A stretch of DNA of 64,000 nucleotides from NCBI RefSeq assembly GCF_002865645.1, contig NW_020194626.1, positions 124,001 through 188,000 on the forward strand, in the 5' to 3' direction. Positions 53,741 through 64,000 of this stretch are shown piece by piece; position 1 is the stretch's first letter; every line of letters begins with the position of its first letter. This stretch comes from Hyaloscypha bicolor E (Eukaryota > Ascomycota > Leotiomycetes > Helotiales > Hyaloscyphaceae). The position numbers and the translations under genes were made by a program. Under the pieces are notes generated by a model. The model saw nothing but the letters and a program-made list of their open reading frames with translations. It was not told where the DNA came from and ran no database searches.

Positions 53741-56700
53741 AATCTTCTTGAAATTCTAAAAATACTGAATTTCTTCTACGGAAACGGTGAAATAAATGTC
53801 CAACTTTGACCTGGGGCATCAAAACTGAGTGCCGCTTTTTCTGTCCACTGCGAGCCTCGTTCTAAATATACATGTCCGGATGAAGCGATTCCTAACAATC
53901 CTTGGAGATTTTAGTCATTGGCGACGCTCGTGGGGCTCATAAATTGCGTGCGGGCCAGTAGGGCTGATTGGCTTCTCATGCTCGGCCCATTCTCGCGGTT
54001 TGATTGATGACGCTGTTTGGAGGACGCGGGAGGCGTTGCTTCTTCACCCTGCCCCCCTCGTCGAGAAATTAAAATTTCACACTGAATTGCAACGTGGACC
54101 GCCGACGATGCTTGCTATATCTCGGGCTTGATATTCAGCTGCTGCAGAGAAAAGGGGCTTCAGTGAAGAATAGCGCTCCCCAACGTCCAACGTCTGCAAT
54201 TGCACAGATGTTGCTCGGGTTCTGCATTCACTACGGTCGCTGGGAGCTGCTCTCAAATCTTCTGGAGCATAAAGCTCATTTCTTGGCCTCGGTCTTTTTC
54301 GAAGCGCGTGAGTTTGGTGATTGTAAGAATTTTGGTTGGCGGAATAAACTCGATTGTTCGTCCTCCCATTGGTCAAATGAGCTCGCTTGAACACGAGTGA
54401 AGCATGGAAGCGCGAATCCTTGCTTCTCCCTGTTCCCCGCGCGCCCACGCGATTCCCTGTCAATAGAACAAAGATCTGTGAGGATCGGATTATGAGACGC
54501 ACCTGCAAGGTAAATCTCATGCCACATCCTTGCCACCGATCATTCAAGTGCGCGCAAGTACGGGTTATGGGGTTAGCCTTCCCAAAACCTGTTATTGGGG
54601 ACTCCTCTACACCCTCTTCTGGGCGACACGGGAAATTGCTGGCTGGTTTTTGCTGGCTGGAGACATGCAATTCTCGGATGTGGTGCATGGAACGGTGATG
54701 TGCTGTCAAAGTCTCGGCCATTGCTGTTAGATATATAGGAAGTCAAACTTCTTGTGCTGTGCCTCTTGGCAGAGCCTGGTACTGCAAATTGTGGTATTTG
54801 TGGAGCGCCCGTGTGCTGCGGTGGAGAGTGGGTTCTTGGCAGCGGATTACAAACATGTGCCGGAGCTCTTCTCATACAGTCTCTTTTACCTTTTCAAGAA
54901 CTCGTGCGTTGGTGTCAGCTTGGTGGGCTTCAGAATGTCTCACTAGAATACTTACGTCACATCACACCTTGGATTGGATTCTGCCTGTGTTTCTATCCGG
55001 TGCTCGGACGCTCAACCTTCAGCGGAGAATTCTTCCCTATCATTGCACAATTCAGAGGAAAATGTAAGTCAAGTCAAAGCGCTCCGGCCGTTGAGATCTG
55101 GCTAGCAGATTTAGATCCAAACGATTGTGAGGAGGTGCAAACGACGTGATTCAGAACATCTTGCCACCATCTCAGCTTTGGGTCCTAGGGAAAGCTGAAA
55201 AGATAAATTTAAGTTATGAAATCAGCATTCTACTTTCGATGTGTGGCCAGATATAGCGAGCATTGTATGTATATGCAGGTCAAGGACAGGGAAAGGAAGC
55301 AACGGAACTCTACACCCCGCCGACGTGGGACCTGATTGGATTCTGGGAGACACGCGACGCGGCGTGATCTTACAACAATGACGGGGACGGGAACCTGCTT
55401 CTTAATTTACAATACGGACAATTCTATTCGATTTTTCAGGGGAAAGCTGCGGTGTTAAAGATTGATAAACTTCAGGTAACGAGTTTTTAGGCTCGCAGAG
55501 ATGGCCAAAAAGAAGAAAGAGGGGTCGTCTGGAGTGGAGCTCGTGGATCTCGTGGATCTAAAAGTTAGTCCAGCTTGAGACCTTCGTAGAGCTAGTGCCG
55601 TGAGGGTGGGTCTGCGGCTGGCAGTAAGTGAGGGGCGAGAGCTCCAGAGCAGGCATCATCGACCGCAAGCCTGCGCAAAGCTGCGTGTTTCTGGAATTCG
55701 TGACATTTAGAGTTGTAACTTCGTACTCATGGGACGGCGAGGCTGCATGACGCAGTGAACAATTCTAGAAAATAAGTGGAAGGAAGATGGCAAATCGTCC
55801 GGTCTCGTGGCAGCGAGGCCTTGATATTAAGCACTCTGCAGAAAGCAGTGGACTCTGGACCTCTCATGAGAAGTTGTTTGAATCAGATATATGCTGCGAT
55901 ATTACTATTATTGCATTGTGTACGGACTGCAAGCTCGCCTGATTGGAAATGGCTCACGCCGTGGCGGGGATGGTATCTGAAACAGCGTCCAGCAAGCAAT
56001 CCTGCAGTGGTCTCCGATCAATCACGCCTTCTTGCGCTCTCACTGAAACGAATGGCAAGCATTGTGAAGATGCCGGGGATAGCAGAGCTTCGGCAGGATA
56101 TATGGCTACGGTCTTGACCTGACTCTTATGCCCGGAACCATACATGAGGCAGAAGCAAGCAGCGCAAGACCTGTGTCTCCTAGCCTATACTTCGATCACT
56201 ATGGCGGAAAGGGATCACCGTTTTGCTGGAGGATCTGATCAGTTACACAAGATATTTTCGGGCTAGAAGAAAAGATACAACAATGAACTTCGTTAGCTGT
56301 CACTCCTGGACTCTCCCCTCCCCAGAGACCAACGGGAAATTGTAGCTGAGCTGTCAGACACGGTGCGGGAACCTCATTGAGCACTTGAATCTCGTTTCCT
56401 GAAGGGAGCCCATGTCCTGCCCAAGCCGATCCCGAGAACCTGAGAAGCAGATATCCGGGATCGTTTCACGAAGGTCGAATGTAGTGAAAGGACAGCCTCC
56501 CAGACGGAGGTACCATGCCGAACGTCCCATGCCCACGTCTTGCTGTCAGGTACATCCTGGGACCATCAGTGCACCAAGGGAAATACTTCTGAATGCAGCT
56601 CGTACCCTCAGCCCGCCCGGCAAGCGTCGACAGTAGCATACATATATTACATACTCGTACTTGTTTGCAGATAGAACAGCCCGCTACCCCTCTCGGTCTC

Positions 56701-57338
56701 ACCTAATCGACGGGGAGGCGTAGTCCAATAGAAGCAGGAAATGAAGACTTGACGATAGGTGATCAGTATCCGTACCTTGGACGGTCGACTTGGCTACTTG
56801 CCTGGTCCGCCCAGGGACCGATGGATCGTCCCTAGGCGTGGGAATTAGTGACTTAGACGCGGTCCTAGGCTGGTTGTGGACGGCTGTAGGGTGGGTGTCG
56901 CTAAAAAGTTTAGTTTCGCAACGCCAGAATTTCAGCAGGCGAGGGCCAGCGCGAGCACAAGCAACACGGCCTTCAACGCAACTCTGCTCCACTTGTCTCT
57001 GCCACGCCCATTCTCCAATCTCCAAAATCCCCATCTCGAGCAGCTCGACGCCGGCCTGTCTGCCTCCCCAACACGCCCTCCCCGAGGAGCTTGCACACTC
57101 ATTTGCTTCCCTGGCTCAGGTTGCCTGCCCGTGTTTCTGCGAGTCCTTTGAGGGGCCCGAAACAAGACCTTGTGTTTACTTGCTTGGGGAATAACAACTC
57201 CATTCCTTCTCCTCCCGTCCTCGAGACCAGTTGGCATGGACCGTCCTCTACGATGCTCATGAGTCTCCTCCCGATCACGACAATCCTCTCGGTGCTCTCC
57301 TCTGCAACGGGCCGGTGTGCCAGAGGAATCCCTTCACG
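53741..57338. other. Gene-poor DNA before the 57.3 kb gene
   Basis: I see no supported gene. A minus-strand frame of 214 codons (54721-54077) has an Arg/Ser/His-rich composition typical of a chance frame. A plus-strand frame at 54754-55149 has several Cys and Gly residues (TANCGICGAPVCCGGEW) and is the only stretch I would re-examine. The last 600 bases are CT-rich promoter and leader sequence. Confidence 0.4.
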
Positions 57339-60300
57339 ATGAAGACCATTCCCAGTGTGAGTGCTCTTCATTTTAAATTAAGGGTCTCGGATTGTGGAAT
57401 TCTCACTGGTCTGCACTGCAATCACGTCAAGCATTGCAATTCATCGCCTTCCCCAAATTGAATTTCCTGGGCTTCAAATACTGACTTTTACAGCTCGTCG
57501 CCTCGAGTACTGTTGGGGTCGCTGCGGCAGGACTGGCATTTGCAAAACCTGAACGGTCCTCAACGCCGCGGCCTTCTTCGAAAAAGAGGAAAGTTGGAGA
57601 ATTGGCGGAAGTCGTGGTTCACAATCAAGGCTTATCATCTCCCATTTCACGGCCGGGCAAGAGTTCAACTGTGATCACACCCGATAACAGGACTTCTCAA
57701 CCGCCGACCGATTCCTCCTCTCCACACGCTCCTACCTCGGACCCTCGACCATTGGAGACAAGAGTTGAAGTTCCACATCATACTGGGATCCGAAGACCAT
57801 CGGTGATTAGGCACGAGGAGGTCTCACCGCCGCGTGAAGTTGCTGAGGAGGGAACTCGGAGGGAGTCTATTTCATCGAGAGGATCATGGATACGGCGGCT
57901 ATCTACAATACCCAATTCATACAACAACAGCCCAAGGTCAAGTGTTGGACCAGACACGCCATCGATAAACCTTTCTCATGGATCTGCGGCTCCGATACTT
58001 TCCAATCCAGCTAGCAGTCCGGCACAATTACCTCCCAACAAACTTGTGAAGAGAACAACTTCAGGTCGGGCAATCGGTGGACAACTAACAAGAAGTGCAT
58101 CAAAATCACAGCTACCCACTCTTCGTCGACCAGCTACAAGTCATCAACGTTCCGTCACTCTACAGCAACAATTCAGGAACGACTCAATGGGCACAAAGGA
58201 TTCCGTGCAACAAAACCCTTTCAATCAGACGCACCCAATTCCATCAATACCGGCAAATAAATTCGGCTCCCCTACACCCGAATCACGGCATTCCTGGCGT
58301 CTCTACTTTGACTCTCGATCAACGAAGTTAACAAAGGAAAGGACATCTGGAAGGTCGAGTGACGGTGGGATCCAAAATTTTCATTCCACCTCTCGGCGGG
58401 TTATTCCAGATGACAGCGTGAAACCTACCTTGGTGAAACCAGGAATGATATTGGTATCGAAGAAGAACTTTGCACAGTACTACTATGATGACAGCTTTGG
58501 GTCGGACGACATGATTGAGGACGACATTGAAATCATCGATGACAACACCATCCCATCTATGGAAGCTGCGGAGGAGCCTCAAAAGCGTGCACGAAGGTCT
58601 TTGTCCATGAACTTCGGCTCACCAAGTTCATGGATATCTCGAGCAGGAAGTTTGAGAGGGAACAAACGAAATACAGAAGGAAGAAGTGGAGGGAAGCGTT
58701 ACTCATCAGCCCCAGTACCAAACATGCCTGGGCGTAACATAGCATCAGCACATGGACCTTCCAATCCTCGACACAGACTTATTACGGACCCAACTGTCTT
58801 CCAGAGACAACCAATATCACCCATTGAAGATCCTTCGCCTAACGACCCATTTTCTATGAGTTTTCAGGCGCGAAGCCGAAATAGCTCCTCGCCGCTACCC
58901 CCACTGTCTCGGCTGTCGAGTTTCAACATTGATTTAGCCAGGCTTGGCCTCTCTTCATCCTCGTCTTCTGCACCCCGTCGAAGTCCCACCACACCGATCT
59001 TGCGTACTCACACTACATCTACATCACTTTCCTCGACAGGGCATGCCTCGCCTGTCTCGGCAATTTTCTTCTCGGCCCATAGCAACAAAGCGCCTCGAAC
59101 TTCAGAAGTCGGAGACCGGGCTTCTACTCTTGTTGGATCTGACAACGATGCGAAGGGATTCGTTTCAGGCGATGACGATGATATGGACTTCCAGAGTGAG
59201 ACGGTCTTTGATTCACTGAGGTCGGGAGCGACGGGCAGTATCCGATCTCACAACGGTCCTCTGGATTCAATGTTCGACGAATCTCCACCAAGTCTCAACG
59301 GACATCCAAAGAGCAAGCGGCTGTCGATTCACGAGATGCTGAATAATGGCACTTTCCAGGAAGGAAATAACAGGATTGTGGAAGAAGACGAGGATATGTC
59401 TACACCGGTCAAAGGTTCCCGATCACGATCTTCGCAGGAAAAAGCACTCCACACTCCAGTCCGGGGTGGTACCAAGGACGTTGATGAGCCTTTCCCATCA
59501 TCGCCGCCAAGTTTCTCCCTCGTAACGAAGGACTTTGGCCGACTTTCCCTGGACGACGAGGAGGAAGATGAAGATTGGACGAGAGATGATGAGAATATGG
59601 AGATTGGCAATTTGTCGCCGCCTTCGAGCTCTCTGAATTCTCGTAAAGTGAGCCCAACTTTCCGTGCAGCTCTTGCAGATGTCACACATTCTGGCTCAAC
59701 AAATGGAAACTCTGCTCCCAATACTGATAGGCCGAGAAGCCACATTTTCGACTGGTCGGAGCCATCGTCCGCAGAGAAACTAGATTCGATGGGCAATTCT
59801 CCTCGTCCCAAAACAGCACATGTGAAGCAGATTGCTGACGGACGAGGTGGACGTACAATTGGAAGGAGAGGACCAAGTGCGTTGCACATTAGAAGTCAGA
59901 GTGTGCCTGTTGTACCCGATGTCACTGGCCAGCGCGACCATTCAAAACTAACTCCTAAATTTGGCACTTGGGGCCTGGGTGGCAATGGTGTTAGCGAAGA
60001 CTGGGATGGAGATTTCGAATTCAACGAGGCAAGTGGCGAAGATGGAGGCAAAAGTCTGGAGAGCAGCGGCATGCTAGTGCCCGAGGCTATACAGGCTAGT
60101 CAGGCTAATGTTGTTGGGCACGTCGGCCAGATACGAGAGGTCTGTCTTCTGGTTGAAGATTTGAAGCGGCTTCAACTTCTGGCAAAAGAGAAAGGCTTGC
60201 TGAATGGACCTTCAGCAACTCTGTGGAAGGAAGCAGAAGGAATCATTGCTCTTGCAGTACCTGACGAAGAGGACCCAACCTTGTCACCGCCCCATTCGCC

Positions 60301-60961
60301 TTCCTCTATTGTCTTTGAGCAAGAGATCGTGGATGATAAATATCATGAGCGTGGACTTGAAGCAGAGGATTTGTCAGTCGATATTCCTTTCGAGCTACTG
60401 AATCGCCACGGTCAACCTACAGGTTTCATCTACGATGGCAACACTGTTCGACGACGTTCAGTCTTCTCACCAGACGATGACATCTTTGGCGCGGGTGCTT
60501 TGAATAATCCACCTACCAGGGAGCACCTGCGGCCACCGTCAACCTCACCTCGTCACTCGAGTATGAAGAACTCTTCTGACGTTGCTCGGTCACTCATGGA
60601 AACAATGCATCAGCACAGAGCATCCTCGGATCCACTTCTCCAGAACATGACCAGCCAGTCATCAAACAAGATGCCATTCGATACGACCAGCCTTAAAGAT
60701 CTCGTCCATCGTGCCAGCCAGCTTACTCGTACCCTTGCTGATCTCGTCCGGAAGGCCGATGGTTCGCAAAGTCCAGAGGCTAGTCCCAAGCGCGAGTCGA
60801 GTCCAGCTTTCACTAGAGTTTTCACGCCTACTGAACCGATGGTAAATCCGCCCAAGCATCTACCTCGTAGCCACAGCAATAACTCGACCCTCAGTGGTTC
60901 AATTGACGCCTCTCCGACTCGAAGCTTGGGGCAACGGATGCATATGATGACGGTTGTATGA
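57339..60961 (+). CDS. Large disordered Ser/Pro-rich fungal protein, unknown function
   Basis: A six-codon first exon (57339-57356, MKTIPS) joins in phase to 57494-60961, giving 1161 residues. The second exon starts LVASSTVGVAAAGLAFAKPE and continues into a basic KKRKV-type motif and a long Ser/Pro/Arg-rich region. Short ordered or conserved-looking blocks are KPGMILVSKKNFAQYYYDDS (about 320), PKFGTWGLGGNGVSEDWDGD (about 825) and a helix GQIREVCLLVEDLKRLQLLA (about 885). A C-terminal amphipathic segment SLKDLVHRASQLTRTLADLV follows near 1080. SEDWDGDFEF-type acidic motifs occur in fungal proteins automatically called cell wall proline-rich protein and in cytokinesis regulators; I cannot decide between these. 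The hydrophobic N-terminus looks like a weak signal or anchor, but an internal start at 57602 (from TTG) would not be used. Confidence 0.78.
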
Positions 60962-62161
60962 TCACGGGTCATACCTTACGACCCAACTTATTTTGTACAT
61001 TTGTGGACCCTCGTGGTCCTTGTTTTCTTCTTGCATAGCGACGGTTCCTTTTTAACTGCTGCATGAAGCGTTTTCACGATTTTTTAATTTGTGCATCTCC
61101 ATAGATTTGGGTGCGTTTGCATGATACTTCCCTTTCGGCATTCATCGGCAAAAAGCATTGCAGCTTCATTTGCACTTGCTATGTGGCATTTCATTGGATG
61201 GACGAATTCAAAAAGGGTTGAGGGTCGAAACGCTTAATGTTTGCACGATACTCTACTTGGTGCCTTCTTGTCTTCTGCGGCGCCTTTGCTTGCTGCATTG
61301 CTTGTTCGAAAGGAGATACATCGGCAAACGAACGAACGGGTGGAAGACTTGTGTTTTCTAGTATAGAGAGAGTGGAGTGGATGAGTTGGCTTTCTGTAAC
61401 AAGTACATTGCTGTGTGATCCTGAGGTTAAGAAACGAAGCTGGAGGAGAGAGAGATGTATCAAGAACACGAGCAAGAAAGATGGGGATGGTTGCATGGAT
61501 GGATACGATTGCTGGCTGGGATGGCCGGTCTTTCACGAATGCATGGGAATGGATGAAAGGGCAAAAGTAACGCGAGACAAAGCATCAATCACATGAGATA
61601 AGATACGTGGGATGGGATGAGTCGAATGAATGGAAAGAGACGAAATTATGGCTTTACGTTACCAGAAATTTCGTCCTGCCTGGGTGATATGGTTCTGTGT
61701 CTGTGAGTATGACGGTGTTTACCGTTTGGATGTTGCGTGAGTGAAGTGTGGAGCTCAATGAACCCCGCGGTCGGTCAAGTGACTGTTAATTCCATGCTAT
61801 GGGTGAAGTATGTCTCGGGGGTGAATTATAGATTCTGCTAGTCTGGTCCAGCGGCTCTTGATCCCGTGTTCTGAGTGAAGTGTAGACTTCGGGTGAATCT
61901 TCGAAGCATGGCCTAATCATTGATTCAGTCAACAAGACCCCAGCTTAGGATCATTTCCCAGAGTGCTGAATCATTTGGAGCAAAAGCATTTTGCACGTGG
62001 TACTTCCCAGAACCTAAACCGAAGATAAATAGTGCCTAAGCTCTTCCCTTGGAATTTCTTTCCTGGCTTCTTAAAACAATATCCAAGCAGACATGCACTC
62101 TCGCAAGCCTCACTGAAAGGCATAACTCACTTATCCTCCACACAAAAGCATATCAACAAAC
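60962..62161. other. Intergenic, no gene seen
   Basis: This is the 3' flank of the large disordered-protein gene with T-rich sequence, followed by DNA without coding traces. Confidence 0.5.
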
Positions 62162-62604
62162 ATGCCAGAACAGAAAAGGCCAAGACTCGGCGGGGATTAT
62201 GTCAAACCGAAAGGTATTAAGGGGCTTCTCATCGCTAGAAGATACGAGGAAGCAATGCAGGGTCCGCACCCGAAGCCAGGGCAAGTGGAGTTGGACGAGG
62301 TCAGAGAGCTCCAGGAGAAGTGCACTTAGTTCGAAAAGGACTTGTTAGCCTGTGGGAGGACAAGGAGGCGGAGCGGGAGGCCTTACAGCTGACGGGTATG
62401 CATCTCAAGAGGCTGGAGAAGGAGGATCCGGATAACTCTGCTTGGAAGCCCGGGGAAGCCCGAGCACTTTGAGGCAATGCTGAAGCCTTATTGGATGCAG
62501 CCTTGGGGGAAGCTGTGAGTGGTTGGTGGGGAATGGTGGACAGTAACAAGGTGCGGAACGCGGTGGGTGTATATAGAGCGAGACTCCAAGGTGTAGTCGA
62601 GTGA
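62162..62604 (+). pseudogene. Frameshifted small ORF, unknown function
   Basis: ATG at 62162 opens a 55-codon frame (MPEQKRPRLGGDYVKPKGIK and PGQVELDEVRELQEK) that stops at TAG 62327. A second frame takes over from about 62320 (VHLVRKGLVSLWEDKEAERE, LKRLEKEDPDNSAWKPGEAR) and ends at 62604, with TGA at 62470 inside it. Together they would make one protein of about 147 residues, soluble and Lys/Glu-rich. One base change in frame and one stop (CGA to TGA is possible) separate it from an intact frame. No intron of normal length fits the junction. I recognise no domain. Confidence 0.4.
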
Positions 62605-62617
62605 CTTGTGTCAATGG
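62565..62617. repeat. 53-base direct repeat, copy 1
   Basis: It starts GGGTGTATATAGAGCGAG and ends TTGTGTCAATGG. It overlaps the end of the frameshifted ORF and is 77 bases upstream of copy 2. Confidence 0.7.
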
Positions 62618-62641
62618 AGACTGGGGGAGGAGAAGATAGAT

Positions 62642-62694
62642 GGGGTATATATAGAGCGAGGCTTAAGGTGTAGTCGAGAGACTTATGCCATTGG
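62642..62694. repeat. 53-base direct repeat, copy 2
   Basis: It starts GGGGTATATATAGAGCGAG and ends TATGCCATTGG, matching copy 1 through AAGGTGTAGTCGAG in the middle. Confidence 0.7.
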
Positions 62695-63087
62695 ATGCAT
62701 CCTTAACAACTGCAAGTTTATGTATTTCTGCATCGCGCCAGCCCCTCTGATCTTTGAGCTGGAAAGGTGAAGGGGAATCACGTTTTGATTCTGGCATTGT
62801 ATGGGACAGCTTCCATAGTTCCCAGAGAAGTATAAGTACTGGAATTATCCTTCGAGCTTTCGTCCATCATTGCTCTCCTCACATCAGCATACTTTAGCAC
62901 AAATAGTTTGGCTCAAGCAGACACAACTACCCACGTCCCACCCAGGCAAAACTTAGACAAGAGGAGAGCAAGCAAAGGAGGTATCACCATGACTCCATAG
63001 CAACCAAAGTGATCGTGGTGTAAAGTCCAACAGGACTCGAGTATCTATCGACAACAACTATTCGTCATTTCTACAGTACATAAATTA
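62695..63087. other. Intergenic, no gene seen
   Basis: Nothing recognisable. This is the 3' flank of the gene that runs off the right edge. Confidence 0.45.
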
Positions 63088-64000
63088 TTAATAGATTTTA
63101 GCTAGCCATGGAAGGCCATAACCCAAATCCTTCATCTCTGACAACTTTTTAGTGTAATACGAGAGTTCCACCTCCAACCCCCGCTTATTCAGAGCCTCTT
63201 CAACGGCAGCCTCGCGTCGTATCTCATCTTCTTCCCATCCCCCCCCACCATTTCGAGGTCAAGTCTAGCGTCCGCCTCTGGATCAGCACCACAAAGGATG
63301 AGAGTTCTTCTGTAAATGTTTCAGGATGAGGTGACCCAATTTCTCGTTGCGGGGAAAGCGTAGGCATGGTCTGGACTTCGCCGTCAGCCGACGCTTCAAG
63401 GAGACGCCGCAAGTCAGGATCAGTGTAAGGGCCATCATCACTGCGGGCAATTTTTGGAGACGCGGGACTTCGCCTCTTCATCAAGGATTCGTGCCGTCTC
63501 CGACAATCATCGGACTTTTGGATGGAAAATGGGCCTGCTGAATCTGATCCCAGTTCAGTCTTCGTGCTCGAGCCTCCATCCATGTCCGATCTTGTCGGGG
63601 GTCCCATGAACACTTTTTCATTGGCGCTGGAAGGTTGAATTCGGTTTTGATACGCACGCGGCGGAAGAGCGCCATTTCCGACTCTTCATCTTGCGGCTGA
63701 CGTCTTTTGGGGGGCTTTGGAGAGCGGGCATCGGCGGCTAGGAATCCTGTTGTTCCTGCAAGGTTGCGAGTGATTGGGGAAGGGGTAATGAACATAGGAG
63801 GTGCTTGAGGATTCATGATTACAGATAGCGTGCGTTTGTATACCATGTTATACTTTTGACTGTGATTTTTGTTTAGCAATGGCATAGATGAATGCTGTAA
63901 GATGATTGCGAGGATTACCATTCGATGTCTTGGTTCGTGACGGCGTTTACCAGGTTGGCATCCCCGCATTTGGGACAATATGTGGTAAATACCTCAGGCC
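63088..64000 (-). pseudogene. C-terminal part of a gene leaving the window, with reading-frame breaks
   Basis: The first visible exon (64000-63920) contains a zinc-ribbon-like TTYCPKCGDANLVN and ends at a GTAATC donor. An acceptor before 63859 leads to MVYKRTLSVI and MNPQAPPMFITPSPITRNLA. The coherent protein then moves to a second frame (EKVFMGPPTRSDMDGG, DDGPYTDPDLRRLLEASADG) and, at an eight-base C run (63239-63246), to a third frame that ends KKLSEMKDLGYGLPWLAKIY with TAA at 63088. The first shift could be a short intron from GTCGGA to CTTCCAG, but the donor is poor. The second shift at the homopolymer looks like a one-base indel or a sequencing error. If the second shift is an error the gene may be intact. 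No family recognised. Confidence 0.45.

Noticed and set aside
54077..54721. 214-codon minus-strand open frame
   Set aside because: Its Arg/Ser/His-rich mix, lack of ordered segments and competition from frames on the other strand suggest a chance ORF.
1..64000. Secondary-metabolite cluster, defence system or other multi-gene novel system
   Set aside because: No backbone enzyme, no co-oriented accessory genes and no repeated domain architecture. The recognised genes are unrelated housekeeping functions.

Overview
The window looks like nuclear DNA of a filamentous ascomycete. The reasons are short GT-AG introns (about 45-165 bases), small multi-exon genes on both strands, long serine/proline-rich disordered fungal proteins and fungus-type families. 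A leotiomycete-like genome is my guess from protein character only. I recognised no rRNA or tRNA gene, CRISPR array, viral gene or intact transposon.

Layout. 0.7-4.7 kb: a hypoxanthine/xanthine phosphoribosyltransferase, a small cysteine-containing protein and a D-2-hydroxyacid dehydrogenase. 4.7-15 kb: a gene desert with only weak ORFs and one possible inverted-repeat element. 15-25 kb: a fungal protein of unknown function, a PF10294-type methyltransferase, a lysine-rich ORF of doubtful status, an AT-rich tract, and a UV-damage endonuclease (Uve1/UVDE) with two candidate starts. 25.5-27.5 kb: an MFS sugar transporter with a duplicated tail. 29.8-48.7 kb is the gene-dense core: a hotdog thioesterase divergent from TFIIH subunit TFB2, a DUF8035-type protein, an armadillo-type Rap1GDS1-like protein, a decayed ORF, a coiled-coil protein, an LRRC40-like leucine-rich-repeat protein and a TMEM135-like membrane protein. 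48.7-57 kb is gene-poor and holds several broken or fragmentary coding traces. 57.3-61 kb carries a 1161-residue disordered protein. 61-64 kb holds a frameshifted small ORF with a 53-base direct repeat, and the C-terminal part of a gene that leaves the window and is broken by reading-frame shifts.

The recognised genes are dispersed housekeeping functions (purine salvage, DNA repair and transcription, sugar uptake, lipid metabolism, small-GTPase biology). I see no gene cluster and no multi-gene novel system. UVDE and TFB2 both belong to DNA-damage biology, but they are unlinked functionally here and about 7 kb apart. The most unusual signals are the decayed ORF at 38.7-40.5 kb, whose premature stops are all one C-to-T step from a sense codon, the alternative-start architecture of UVDE, a GC-AG intron that is also fully in frame, a 16-base exon in the thioesterase gene, and the tandemly duplicated transporter tail. 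Exon joins were made by eye from splice sites and reading phase, without transcripts.
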